48,241 nt of DNA from Prochlorococcus sp. AG-673-L20 (lineage in GTDB: Bacteria; Cyanobacteriota; Cyanobacteriia; PCC-6307; Cyanobiaceae), in assembly GCA_003211135.1 (NCBI GenBank), contig QCTN01000010.1, forward strand, positions 1-48,241, given 5' to 3'. This document shows positions 6,057-13,514 of the stretch, piece by piece. The notes beneath the pieces are model-generated. The model ran no database searches and was not told the DNA's origin. It was given only the letters and a program-made list of their open reading frames with translations. A program made the position numbers and the translations under genes. Positions within the stretch are counted from its first letter, which is position 1. Each line of letters starts with the position of its first letter.

Positions 6057-6545
6057 TTAGGTGTAGTATAAAATTGAATATAAGATAAGAGACCAAAATG
6101 CGGTTAAGAAAAGAAGTGAAATATTTCTCCATAGAACTTTTTTCACGAAAATAGTAGGAAGGAGCATAATAAAAAAAGGTAATATTGTACATCCAATAGC
6201 AAACCAAAAAGAGCCAGGAATTTTCATACCATCTTTTATAAAAGTTGCAATGAAAAAAATAAAGTTATAGAGAAGAACATAAAAGATACTAATTATTAGT
6301 CCTATATATCTTTTCTTTTTTATTTCTCCACTTTTACTAAAAGTCTGTAGTGTTTCTTTATTTTCTTTACTTGGAATAAAATTTTCTACTTTTTCTTTAT
6401 TTTTTATTGAAATATTTTTTTTTAAGGAACCTATTTCAGCATTTAATTTTTGAATTTCTTCTTGAGCCTTTAGCTCTTCAAGTTCTGCCTTGAGAGCATT
6501 GATTTTATCTTGACTAGAATCTTTATCTTTCTTGTCTTCAGACAT
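6057..6545 (-). CDS. Coiled-coil membrane protein
   Basis: The protein is 162 residues. Residues 1-70 are highly charged and strongly predicted as coiled coil (NALKAELEELKAQEEIQKLN). They are followed by a basic linker and three membrane segments (about 81-102, 112-130 and 140-160). The domain plan, a charged cytoplasmic head with a short membrane tail, resembles the decayed gene at 10065-10593, though I see no clear residue-by-residue match. The ATG lies only five bases from repeat element copy 8. Function unknown. Confidence 0.65.
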   Translation of the reverse strand: MSEDKKDKDSSQDKINALKAELEELKAQEEIQKLNAEIGSLKKNISIKNKEKVENFIPSKENKETLQTFSKSGEIKKKRYIGLIISIFYVLLYNFIFFIATFIKDGMKIPGSFWFAIGCTILPFFIMLLPTIFVKKVLWRNISLLFLTAFWSLILYSILYYT

Positions 6546-6549
6546 TTAT

Positions 6550-6590
6550 AAAGTGGATTTTATTCATCACAGTATAGATCTACTGTCAAT
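6550..6590 (-). repeat. Terminator-linked repeat element, copy 8
   Basis: On the minus strand ATTGACAGTAGATCTATACT is followed by a decayed stem. It starts about five bases past the stop of the 6596 gene and ends five bases before the start of the 6545 gene, filling the intergenic gap almost exactly. Confidence 0.6.
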
Positions 6591-6595
6591 CATAT

Positions 6596-6916
6596 TTAGT
6601 ATCTTTCACCGCATATTTCATTAAATAAAGTGGGCATTCCTCTTTCATATCCGTACCTTGCAATAGCAGGTACTAATTTCCCATCTATTGTTGATTTCAA
6701 ACAATCAGCTATTCTCCAATCGGATATTGTTGTTCTTGAATCACTTTTAAATCTTGTTCTAAATTTATAAATATATCCATTTTCTAAAGGTTTCTTATCA
6801 TAAATAAAAAGCTCATAGTCTATTCCCATCCAAGTGTTTAAATAAAAAGGTTCTTCTGCCTTAATTCCAGAAGGTAAAGATAAGCCAACTAACACTACAA
6901 GTAATAAGCGTTTCAT
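6596..6916 (-). CDS. Small exported protein with MKRLLL leader
   Basis: The protein is 106 residues. Residues 1-20 (MKRLLLVVLVGLSLPSGIKA, cleavage likely after AxA-like IKA) form a Sec signal coded by ATGAAACGCTTATTACTT, the same leader DNA as at 421, 1299 and 1987 with one change. The mature part contains YKFRTRFKSDSRTTISDW and two cysteines (ADCLKS, EICGERY) that may pair. The beta-rich look suggests a small periplasmic domain. Not recognised. Confidence 0.65.
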   Translation of the reverse strand: MKRLLLVVLVGLSLPSGIKAEEPFYLNTWMGIDYELFIYDKKPLENGYIYKFRTRFKSDSRTTISDWRIADCLKSTIDGKLVPAIARYGYERGMPTLFNEICGERY

Positions 6917-6938
6917 TTTTTTTAATTAATAAAAGCTT

Positions 6939-7352
6939 TTACTTACAACAATCAACAGAAATTGATCTGAAATTGAGTAGATTATTATCTATTATAAAAT
7001 CGACATCACCAGAAATAAAATCCTTGCTGGTACTTCCTTTAAAGTTAGTAGAGAAAGATTCACCTGAGGGTATTTTTCTATTTACTTCATATGAATATGT
7101 ATTATCAAATGGGATAAATTCTCCTCTTGAGCCATCCATTCTTGAAAGGTTAAGTTTTTCGTGCAGTGACTTATCAATATCAATCTCATTTAATGTTTTA
7201 TCTGAGTTTGAGTAATTTGTTACTTTAGTTGTCAATATCAAATTTTTTGCAGTTTGTTGATCTATGGTCGCTTCAAATTTTAATTGTGAATTTGGATCAC
7301 CACAACTAGAAAGTGCCGTTGACAAGATCAATGCTAAAGAAAGTTTTTTCAT
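6939..7352 (-). CDS. Predicted lipoprotein of unknown function
   Basis: The protein is 137 residues. The lipoprotein signal is MKKLSLALILSTALSSC (lipobox LSSC, lipidated C17). The mature domain alternates hydrophobic and polar residues (LKFEATIDQQ, LILTTKVTNYSNSDKTLNEI, GESFSTNF), as in a small immunoglobulin-like or beta-sandwich fold. It ends in a CC pair (DCCK). It lies 22 bases upstream of the 6596 gene on the same strand, so co-expression is likely. Family not recognised. Confidence 0.65.
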   Translation of the reverse strand: MKKLSLALILSTALSSCGDPNSQLKFEATIDQQTAKNLILTTKVTNYSNSDKTLNEIDIDKSLHEKLNLSRMDGSRGEFIPFDNTYSYEVNRKIPSGESFSTNFKGSTSKDFISGDVDFIIDNNLLNFRSISVDCCK

Positions 7353-7507
7353 ATTATTAAATATAAATTAATAAATTAAATTAAATTTAACCAAACATCT
7401 CTAATATATTTAAAAATTAACAACATTTTAGAAAAGCAAAATTACATAATTGAAAGTATTTGAATTTATAAAATATTCCAAATTAGATAAAAAATATAAT
7501 TAAAAAT

Positions 7508-7696
7508 ATGGGATTTACTTCCTTTATTTTTCTTTTAATAGCTCTCATAATAGAAATTATTCATGGTATCAGTTATTTAATTAGTAATTCTATAACTTCT
7601 TATTTCCCAAATTACTTATATATAACAATTTCAAGCTTACAAGTTTTCTTTCCATTACTTGCAATTATTTTTTTCTTTGATGAATTGCTTTACTGA
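7508..7696 (+). CDS. Small two- to three-segment membrane protein
   Basis: The product is 62 residues and very hydrophobic, with segments at about 3-30 and 38-58. It ends FFFDELLY. The gene overlaps the next frame (7680-7796), which continues with another membrane segment in the +1 frame. The two may therefore be halves of one about 97-residue protein split by a frameshift. Function unknown. Confidence 0.45.
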   Translation: MGFTSFIFLLIALIIEIIHGISYLISNSITSYFPNYLYITISSLQVFFPLLAIIFFFDELLY

Positions 7697-7796
7697 TAAA
7701 AAATCAACAATAACTCAAAAATTTGTTTTACTAGCAATTTCCTCGGCATTATTTTTTGCAAATTTGAATTGGTTATTAACCTGGTTTCAATCCTAA
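7680..7796 (+). CDS. Possible 38-residue membrane peptide or frameshifted tail
   Basis: The frame from ATG 7680 encodes MNCFTDKKSTITQKFVLLAI and then a membrane helix ending LNWLLTWFQS. It overlaps the 7508 frame by 17 bases. It is either a short gene or the shifted C-terminus of the 7508 protein. Confidence 0.3.
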   Translation: MNCFTDKKSTITQKFVLLAISSALFFANLNWLLTWFQS

Positions 7797-8100
7797 ATTT
7801 TAAAACAGAATTTATTGAGTTAAGCCAAAAAATATTATATTACGTTTATTTAAAATCAGATTTCTACCAAAAGATTTTTAGATTTATAAAACTACATCTG
7901 TAATTAGCGATTATTTTGCGATTATTTGTATATCTAATGATAACTTTGTATAACTTTGGAGGGTGTATCTCAAACCATAGCTAGGAATAGCTATTGAATA
8001 GTTGTAAAATCCTAGAGAACTTAGTTAAGTAAAAATTTTTAAATTTTTATAATCATTAAAATTTAAATAGGATATTATTTAATTAATTTGGGTAAATATT
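7797..8100. other. Gene-free intergenic stretch
   Basis: No gene found. GGAGGGTGTATCTCAAACC followed by ATAGCTAGGAATAGCTATTG (about 7959-7997) contains a short palindrome (ATAGCTAGGAATAGCTAT). It weakly resembles GTAGGTTGTATCTCCCGC at about 9040. It may be a promoter region for the 8101 gene or repeat debris. Confidence 0.4.
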
Positions 8101-8682
8101 TTGGAAGCTTATTCATTAATAACTTCTATTTTCCTTGCTTTTGGTTTAAGTGCGGCTTGTGGTTTTAGAATTTTCATACCGCCATTAACATATGGTTTGC
8201 TATACAAGGCGGATTTAGTTCAATTGGCAGAGGGTTGGGATTGGATTGGTAGCGACTGGGTTATAGCCGTCCTAGCACTCGCAGCACTATTTGAAATAAT
8301 AGGAAATTTAGTTCCATGGCTTGATAATTTATTAGATGTATTAGCTACTCCAATCGCTATTGGAGCAGGTACTACTTTATCTGCGATTGCCCTCAGTGAA
8401 ATAGATCCTGGATTGAAATGGATCTTATCCGTCATGAGTGGAGTCTTGATAACCGGCGGATTTCAATTAACAACTGTCAGTTTAAGGGGGGTTTCTTCAA
8501 TATTTACTGGAGGATTAATTAATCCAATAATTTCACTTATCGAAGATTTTATTTCATTAGGGATTTCTATCTCCATAATTCTCTTTCCCCTTTTTGGAAT
8601 ATTTATAGTAGTTTTAATAGCTTTATTTTTAAGAAGTATCTATATCAGATTAAAAAAAAGGAAATCGAGAAATTCACCTTAA
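8101..8682 (+). CDS. DUF4126-family membrane protein
   Basis: This 193-residue protein uses a TTG start and has four to five hydrophobic segments. The features I associate with DUF4126 are the early GLSAACGFRIFIPPLTYGL, then LFEIIGNLVPWLDNLLDVL and the small-residue run ATPIAIGAGTTLSAIAL. Members are inner-membrane proteins of unknown activity. The C-terminus is basic (RLKKRKSRN), consistent with a cytoplasmic tail. It stands alone. Confidence 0.75.
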   Translation: MEAYSLITSIFLAFGLSAACGFRIFIPPLTYGLLYKADLVQLAEGWDWIGSDWVIAVLALAALFEIIGNLVPWLDNLLDVLATPIAIGAGTTLSAIALSEIDPGLKWILSVMSGVLITGGFQLTTVSLRGVSSIFTGGLINPIISLIEDFISLGISISIILFPLFGIFIVVLIALFLRSIYIRLKKRKSRNSP

Positions 8683-9138
8683 AAAAATATAGATAGATCA
8701 AAATAAAATTATTTGAGCCGTTAGTAGATGAATCAAAGCCTTCCCCATCTATCTCTGGCAATCATTAAAAAGAGGACAAATAGTTATCAAATATCTCTAA
8801 GTCTTTCCATAAAAGGTAGGCAATACTAAGAAATAAATAAGTAATATCTTGAAAACTAGTACTTCACTAAACCTTTCAAGTAATTTGAGATTACTTGAGC
8901 GCGGGTTCAAATCCTTTCTCTCCTAATCTTATAATCCAAGTTATGGAGAAATTTTCTAACCTGTTTTTTTTTTCATTTTTTTTTAAATTTCTTTGAGAGA
9001 AGAACATACTAGTATTTGTATCGTTTTCAATACCTTCGTAGGTTGTATCTCCCGCTATAGCAAAAATAAGATTTAAGATATCAATCTTTTTCCACCATGA
9101 GGATTAATTTCTAATTCAAAAAATCTTTTGGCACATAT
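8683..9138. other. Gene-free stretch with tRNA-3' repeat
   Basis: No credible gene. It contains tRNA-3' repeat copy C (8890-8944), followed by poly-T (about 8964-8985), and a GTTGTATCTCCCGCTATAGC segment (about 9041-9061) similar to one near 7966. Confidence 0.5.
8890..8944 (+). repeat. tRNA 3'-end repeat, copy C
   Basis: TTGAGCGCGGGTTCAAATCC is followed by TTTCTCTCCTAATC and TTATAATCCAAGTTATGG. The GGGTTCAAATCC T-arm core and AATCCAAGT tail match the other copies. The left part is diverged, so this copy may descend from a different tRNA allele. No 5' half is present. Confidence 0.6.
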
Positions 9139-9351
9139 TCAGCCCATCCATTCTCTACCCGCATAAAATACTGCAAATATTAAAGTAGGAATAAAAACAA
9201 TTACACCAATAAACGGAGGTACAATTGTAAAAATAAATGAAATTAATAATGTCCAAAGAATAGCTCTTCTTCTTTTTTCCCTTTTTATTTGTCGATCAAT
9301 AACATCTTTACGTTTTGAACCACTCCTTATAATCTTTTCAAATTCACTCAT
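9139..9351 (-). CDS. Small membrane protein with basic head
   Basis: The product is 70 residues. The strongly basic N-terminus (SGSKRKDVIDRQIKREKRRR) is followed by two membrane segments with a proline hinge (FTIVPPFIGVIVFIPTLIF). The positive head should stay in the cytoplasm. It starts two bases after the stop of the 9354 gene, so the two are probably expressed together. Function unknown. Confidence 0.6.
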   Translation of the reverse strand: MSEFEKIIRSGSKRKDVIDRQIKREKRRRAILWTLLISFIFTIVPPFIGVIVFIPTLIFAVFYAGREWMG

Positions 9352-9353
9352 AT

Positions 9354-9605
9354 TTATAAAGGCCTTTTAAAATTGTAATAGTGAAAAGTAACGCCATTAG
9401 TTTGATTATCTTGATTAACTACATGAGTTACCAATTCCCATCCATCTTTACCTAATGCAGCAAACATTTCAGGCAAAGTTGGTACGTCATGATCTTCCAT
9501 CCAACCTTGAATACGTTCTCCATCAATATCGAGGATATTAATTTCTTGGGTTATGCCTCTGCCTTTATAATCAAGTCTAATATGTTTGTATTCCCAGCTA
9601 GTCAT
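9354..9605 (-). CDS. DUF4177-like small protein
   Basis: The product is 83 residues. It opens with WEYKHIRLDYKGRG, has LGKDGWELVTHV near residue 58 and ends VTFHYYNFKRPL. The pattern of an aromatic first strand, (L)GxxGWELV and a final FKR strand is what I know from DUF4177 (small beta-sheet proteins of unknown role). It precedes the 9139 membrane protein on the minus strand. Confidence 0.6.
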   Translation of the reverse strand: MTSWEYKHIRLDYKGRGITQEINILDIDGERIQGWMEDHDVPTLPEMFAALGKDGWELVTHVVNQDNQTNGVTFHYYNFKRPL

Positions 9606-9797
9606 TTGATGAAAATAATAAAAATAATTTTTACAGAAAGTATATTACAAAACTAATGTAATTTTCAATTAAAAAATTATTTTAGTTTTTGGTTTTCCCC
9701 ATCTCAATTAAAAATGCATTCAATATAAGAGGAAAACAACTTATGTTTAAAATTTGACTCAAAATATAAAATTGGGATATTCCTAAAATTTAGATTT

Positions 9798-10019
9798 CTA
9801 CCCTTCTAAAGGTTTACTTATGCAAAGCATATACTCCACTGATCTTTGTATGGAATATGTGAGCCATACATAATAGGCAATCCAAATTGGATAAAACAAC
9901 AAAGTAAGTATCCCAAAAGATTCTACTGTAATTATTAAGAAAAATACAAACCAAAAAATATTTCCAATTAAAGATATCATTGCTAATTTTTTCAAAGGAA
10001 TATTAAGGTTAGCCCTCAA
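9798..10019 (-). CDS. Small two-helix membrane protein
   Basis: The product is 73 residues from a TTG start, with membrane segments at about 14-32 and 38-58 (WIAYYVWLTYSI). An ATG at residue 14 is an alternative start but would cut into the first helix. It lies 45 bases downstream of the decayed gene at 10065-10593 on the same strand. Not recognised. Confidence 0.45.
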   Translation of the reverse strand: MRANLNIPLKKLAMISLIGNIFWFVFFLIITVESFGILTLLFYPIWIAYYVWLTYSIQRSVEYMLCISKPLEG

Positions 10020-10064
10020 AGGATTTTTGTCCCCTCCCGATTTTCTTGATATGTAAACAGGCCT

Positions 10065-10593
10065 TTAAGGTATTTTATAAAAGATATAAAGTTGGGATAG
10101 TCCGCATGTAAATATAATTGATAATATGACTAAAATAGGTTCAAATAATCCACTGTTGTTCTTATCAACTTTTCTAAAAGCCTCTGTTTGTTTATATGTC
10201 AAATAATACGAGTAAATTCCACATGATAGAACGCTAAAACAAACTATTTCAATTGTAGAAGCATATCTACTTTTAATTTTTGAAATTCTGTCTGATAAGT
10301 CCTCAGAATATTCATTAGTTATAGTATTTACTTCTAATTTTTAATAGAAGCTTCATTAGTTAGAGTATTTACTTCTAATTTATCAACAGAAGCTTTATTA
10401 GTTAGAGTATTTGCTTCTAATTGATCATCAGAAGCTTTATTTGAATTGACTATTTTGCTTTTCTTATATGATTTTGAAAAACCTTTAATTAGCTTATCAA
10501 ACTCACTAGTTTTATTGTTATCTCCTATTTCGTTTTTTCGATCGGATTTTGAACCATCCTCTTTTTTTGGGATTTCGAATTATCTTCTGCCAT
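10065..10593 (-). pseudogene. Frameshifted membrane protein gene with internal 14-residue repeats
   Basis: ATG at 10591-10593 starts MAEDNSK. A shift of one base near an A-rich run moves the coherent reading to another frame (PKKEDGSKSDRKNEIGDNNK), which continues to a stop. A second one-base loss in the third 42-base repeat moves it again to LEVNTITNEYSEDLSDRISK. It then runs through two membrane segments (IEIVCFSVLSCGIYSYYL and PILVILSIIFTCGL) to the stop at 10065-10067. Repairing two single-base indels gives about 175 residues: a charged head, a repeat zone and a membrane tail. It is a recently broken gene, or one carrying sequencing errors at homopolymers. Confidence 0.6.
10311..10435 (-). 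repeat. Three tandem 42-base coding repeats
   Basis: Units at 10394-10435, 10352-10393 and 10311-10351 (minus-strand order) encode AS-x-D-x-LEANTLTNK, ASVDKLEVNTLTNE and a third copy one base short. The 14-residue period with LE and NTLTN spaced regularly suggests a helical or extended linker. The missing base in the third unit causes one of the frameshifts in the host gene. Confidence 0.75.
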
Positions 10594-10723
10594 AAATCTT
10601 AATAATTTTAATTCGTAAAACAATATTATATAAATTAAGTTATTTGAAGTATCAAAAAACAATCTAAAATAGTTTTATTCTGACAATAAAGCTTTTCTGA
10701 ATATCCTATCAAGATAATTATTT

Positions 10724-11065
10724 ATGGTAAATGCATCATTAAATTTGGCCTCAATATGTGGATTTATACTTGCAATTTGGGGATTAATTGCAACGCCTTT
10801 AGCAATCGCTCAAATAGTGATTTTTTTACAAAAAAGAAATAAAGATAGTAATAGTATTCTCAAATTAATTTATATATTGTTAGTAACTCCCCTAAGAGTT
10901 ATTGGATCTTTGTTAATGGGTGGAATACTATTTTTTCAGGGATGGAGGTTAGATCCAATTCTGCAATTATCAATGCTTGGTTTAGTTTTTTTGTACCTTT
11001 CTGAATCAGCTTTTGCATTCCTGCGCGATCTCATCAAATTATTGCAAAGCAAAAGGGATACATAA
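10724..11065 (+). CDS. Ycf66-family membrane protein
   Basis: The protein is 113 residues. The N-terminus MVNASLNLASICGFILAIWG and the central GGILFFQGWRLDPILQ (about 64-79) match the Ycf66 family of cyanobacteria and plastids. It has three hydrophobic segments (about 8-33, 46-70 and 81-100). Ycf66 proteins have no established biochemical function. The gene is flanked by decayed genes and a tRNA-3' repeat, so it sits as a single unit in the island. Confidence 0.8.
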   Translation: MVNASLNLASICGFILAIWGLIATPLAIAQIVIFLQKRNKDSNSILKLIYILLVTPLRVIGSLLMGGILFFQGWRLDPILQLSMLGLVFLYLSESAFAFLRDLIKLLQSKRDT

Positions 11066-11241
11066 TTTATTTAAAATCTTGACTAAAAAACTTCTAATAT
11101 TTAATACCGCCAAGAAATATACAAGAAATAGTCAACAAATCGCCAATAAATATAAATAGGCTTGTCATGTCAAATTATGCAATACCTTGAAATTATTTAT
11201 TCATAGCTTGTAGAAAATGGTCTACTAGGTTTGTTAAGTGC

Positions 11242-11302
11242 TTTTGGAGCCTTAGATTGAATTTTGGAATCCTTTATCCAGACTCTAATAATCCAAGTCA
11301 GA
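11242..11302 (+). repeat. tRNA 3'-end repeat, copy D (eroded T-arm)
   Basis: TTTTGGAGCCTTAGATTG, then TTTTGGAATCCTTTATCC and CTCTAATAATCCAAGTCA. The tail is identical to copy B over 18 bases while the T-arm has decayed. So the tail is a conserved part of the repeat, not chance flanking DNA. Confidence 0.65.
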
Positions 11303-11329
11303 TAGAGGGCTCCCAATCTCTATTTTTTA
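11302..11329 (+). terminator. Hairpin with T run after tRNA-3' repeat
   Basis: ATAGAG (11302-11307) pairs with CTCTAT (11318-11323), and TTTTTT follows. An inner GGG/CCC pairing is also possible. This position just past the tRNA-3' tail is where a tRNA gene's own terminator would sit. Confidence 0.5.
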
Positions 11330-11443
11330 TTTCTTACTTTTTTGGAAGATAAAACTGAGCTAAATTATAGTTATACCTTGCATAACTATTTTATTGATAT
11401 TTTTAATCAACTAATATATTGATTTAATTCTAAAGAAGTATTT

Positions 11444-11803
11444 TTAATCTCTTAATTGGCAGTAAATTCTATATGCAGATTCAGCATTAATATCTTTTGT
11501 TGCACCCATGACAAGGAATAAATCGATAAACCACCATAATCCGCAACCTGCTAATGTAAACAGCTTTAATAAGCCTAAGACTGTTTGTCCAAGCACAAAA
11601 CGGTCAATCCCTAACCCACCTAAAAATAGAGAAATTATTAATATGGTTGTTGGATTTTTTGCATCTTGATCGCATGCAATCAAAAAGGCTGCTCGTTCAT
11701 CCTTAGGAAGCCTCTTTGCAAGAACGAGTGAACCAGCATATTTTAATTGAGATTCAGAAATAATATTTGAATCTAATTTTGATATTTGATTTGAATCTGA
11801 CAT
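11444..11803 (-). CDS. TM2-domain membrane protein
   Basis: The protein is 119 residues. After a soluble 45-residue head come two membrane helices with the TM2 signature: LIISLFLGGLGIDRFVLGQT, then GLLKLFTLAGCGLWWFIDLF. The GxxGxDRF turn and the WWxxD in the second helix are characteristic. TM2 proteins are widespread small membrane proteins of unknown biochemical role. No co-directional neighbour is close enough to suggest an operon. Confidence 0.85.
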   Translation of the reverse strand: MSDSNQISKLDSNIISESQLKYAGSLVLAKRLPKDERAAFLIACDQDAKNPTTILIISLFLGGLGIDRFVLGQTVLGLLKLFTLAGCGLWWFIDLFLVMGATKDINAESAYRIYCQLRD

Positions 11804-11975
11804 TACATAAATTATTTAATATATATTATTATTTTCTGGGCATAAATAAACAAATAAGTATTTTTTTGATATTTAATATTAATTATTAAAAATTTTCAAA
11901 TTCTTACTTTTAAACCAAAATATATCAATTTTGATATTTATATGAGAAGATAATCCTAATTATTAAAAAATTAAA

Positions 11976-12677
11976 TTGGATTCTCAACTAATAATCTCAA
12001 AAGAATCAAAGGCTAGTTTGAAATCAACTTGGAAGATTTACAAATCCCAATGGAAGACTTTCCTTGCCTTAACAGGTTTTGCTTTTTTAGCCGCTGCAAT
12101 CTATTTTTTAATAGATTTTCTTCTTAGTTTGTTAGGAGTAGCGCCTTTATTCAGTGTCGATAACTACAGCTATGGAGCAGGTATGTTAGCAGCTTCATGG
12201 CTGGCTAGATTTCCTATCTATGTTGTGTATCTATTAGTTTCTTCTTTACTAACAATGTTATATATGGTTATTCCATCATTGTATTTTTCTAGAAACGAAA
12301 TAGTTAAATGGAGCACCCCATATGGAGTTCTAACTAAAAATCTTGGCCGTTATATTTTAGCTGGCCTTTTATTCACAGTGGCTTTAACTTTAGGTTTCGC
12401 ATTTTGTATTATTCCTGGGATAGTAATTTCATTTATAACGCCAGTTTATGTAAACAAAATAACTTGTTCTAAGATGACTATAATTGAATCATTTAAAAGT
12501 TCTTTTCAATCTGTTTTTAGTTCAAAGGATAAATTCTCATTTTTAGGTTTACAGCTTCTAGCATTTATTATTGGTGGAGTCGTAGGTGTATGTACATGCA
12601 TAGGAGGGATTGTTACCCTGCCGATGGTAGCTATTTATGTTCAACATTTGGCTTATAACAAAGGTATTCTAAATTAA
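11976..12677 (+). CDS. Multi-pass membrane protein, paralogue of the 531 gene
   Basis: The protein is 233 residues with a TTG start. It shares with the 531 product the head (SKASLKSTWKIYKSQWKTF), the centre (CIIPGIVISFITPVYVNKIT) and the C-terminus (AYNKGILN). It has five to six membrane segments with a small-residue-rich last pair (IIGGVVGVCTCIGGIVTL). This copy keeps better helix composition than the 531 copy, which has lost glycines in the last segment. The role is unknown. The two copies lie 11 kb apart in the same orientation. Confidence 0.78.
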   Translation: MDSQLIISKESKASLKSTWKIYKSQWKTFLALTGFAFLAAAIYFLIDFLLSLLGVAPLFSVDNYSYGAGMLAASWLARFPIYVVYLLVSSLLTMLYMVIPSLYFSRNEIVKWSTPYGVLTKNLGRYILAGLLFTVALTLGFAFCIIPGIVISFITPVYVNKITCSKMTIIESFKSSFQSVFSSKDKFSFLGLQLLAFIIGGVVGVCTCIGGIVTLPMVAIYVQHLAYNKGILN

Positions 12678-12685
12678 AAATTGAT

Positions 12686-13063
12686 TTAACTAACTGGGAA
12701 ACCAGTATACATTCTAATTATCCAATAACACAGCAATGATAAAGAACCAATTATTAAAAATTTTTCAGTAATTAAAAAAGGAAAAACTTTTTTTGTCTTA
12801 ATAGATCTAACTGACCAAATGATTAAAAAGAGAGCTATAAATGGACCAAATATATGCATTTTAAAAGAATCTTCTAAGTCCCCCTGGAGAGCCAAACATG
12901 TCGACCTAGTTAAGAAACAAGTAGGGCATGGCACCCCTGTAATTTGCCTAAGTGGGCAAGATATCCCAGGCAAAGAATAGTAATTTTTTAAATATAAATA
13001 TGATACTAATCCAGCGGGAAGAAAATATTTTCTCCTCAAAAGATTAAAAAGCATCTTACTCAT
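12686..13063 (-). CDS. DUF2752-family membrane protein
   Basis: The protein is 125 residues. The DUF2752 signature is the cysteine-proline pair motif CPLRQITGVPCPTCFLTRST (about residues 36-55) followed by ALQGDLEDSF. Family members usually read CPxCGxTR; here the residue after the second Cys is Phe. Two or three membrane helices follow (about 70-85 and 100-118). The conserved cysteines suggest metal or disulfide chemistry in the membrane, but the function is not established. It converges with the 11976 gene with an eight-base gap. Confidence 0.75.
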   Translation of the reverse strand: MSKMLFNLLRRKYFLPAGLVSYLYLKNYYSLPGISCPLRQITGVPCPTCFLTRSTCLALQGDLEDSFKMHIFGPFIALFLIIWSVRSIKTKKVFPFLITEKFLIIGSLSLLCYWIIRMYTGFPVS

Positions 13064-13110
13064 TATTTAAATTAAATATCTAAAGCTAATAATAATATAA
13101 TTTTTTTAGT

Positions 13111-13254
13111 TTGCTAACGATTTTTTCACCACTGATATTAACTATTATTGGTTCTATCTTTGAAATAATTGATGGTACTCTTAATTTTGATCTTGTGAGT
13201 GAGTTTTTTTATTTCACAAGTAAATCGATCCTCCTAATAAACCCAATCCATTAA
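13111..13254 (+). CDS. Possible 47-residue membrane peptide
   Basis: A TTG-started frame encodes LTIFSPLILTIIGSIFEIID followed by GTLNFDLVSEFFYFTSK. It has one hydrophobic segment with a plausible amphipathic tail. The short length, TTG start and missing ribosome binding site leave it doubtful. Confidence 0.25.
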   Translation: MLTIFSPLILTIIGSIFEIIDGTLNFDLVSEFFYFTSKSILLINPIH

Positions 13255-13341
13255 ACAACAAAAACAAACTTATTTTTTAAAAGGTCAAACAAGTTAGATA
13301 TTAAGTCTTGAAGTCTTAATCTCACTAAAAATACACTATTG

Positions 13342-13402
13342 CTTTGGGAGCACTAAGTCGCAGGTTCGAATTCTGTTACCCCGTTCATTAATCCCAGTGA
13401 TC
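13342..13402 (+). repeat. tRNA 3'-end repeat, copy E (best T-arm)
   Basis: TTTGGGAGCACTAAGTCGC, then AGGTTCGAATTCTGTTACCC, then CGTTCATTAATCCCAGTGA. The TTCGAAT loop is a canonical T-loop sequence, and the ACCCCG end would be an acceptor 3' strand. No D-arm or anticodon arm precedes it. Confidence 0.7.
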
Positions 13403-13514
13403 AGATATTGCTTAAATTTGTCCTAAGAGAGAGAGAATAAATAGTAAACAATTGATTGATTGATTTAATATTTATATATCTTGTAAAATAGCTTGTAAAA
13501 TACTCAATTCAATA

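Larger units (their letters stand above)
11066..11443. other. Gene-free stretch with tRNA-3' repeat and terminator
   Basis: No gene seen. It holds tRNA-3' repeat copy D (11242-11302) and directly after it a hairpin with a T run (11302-11329). Confidence 0.5.
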
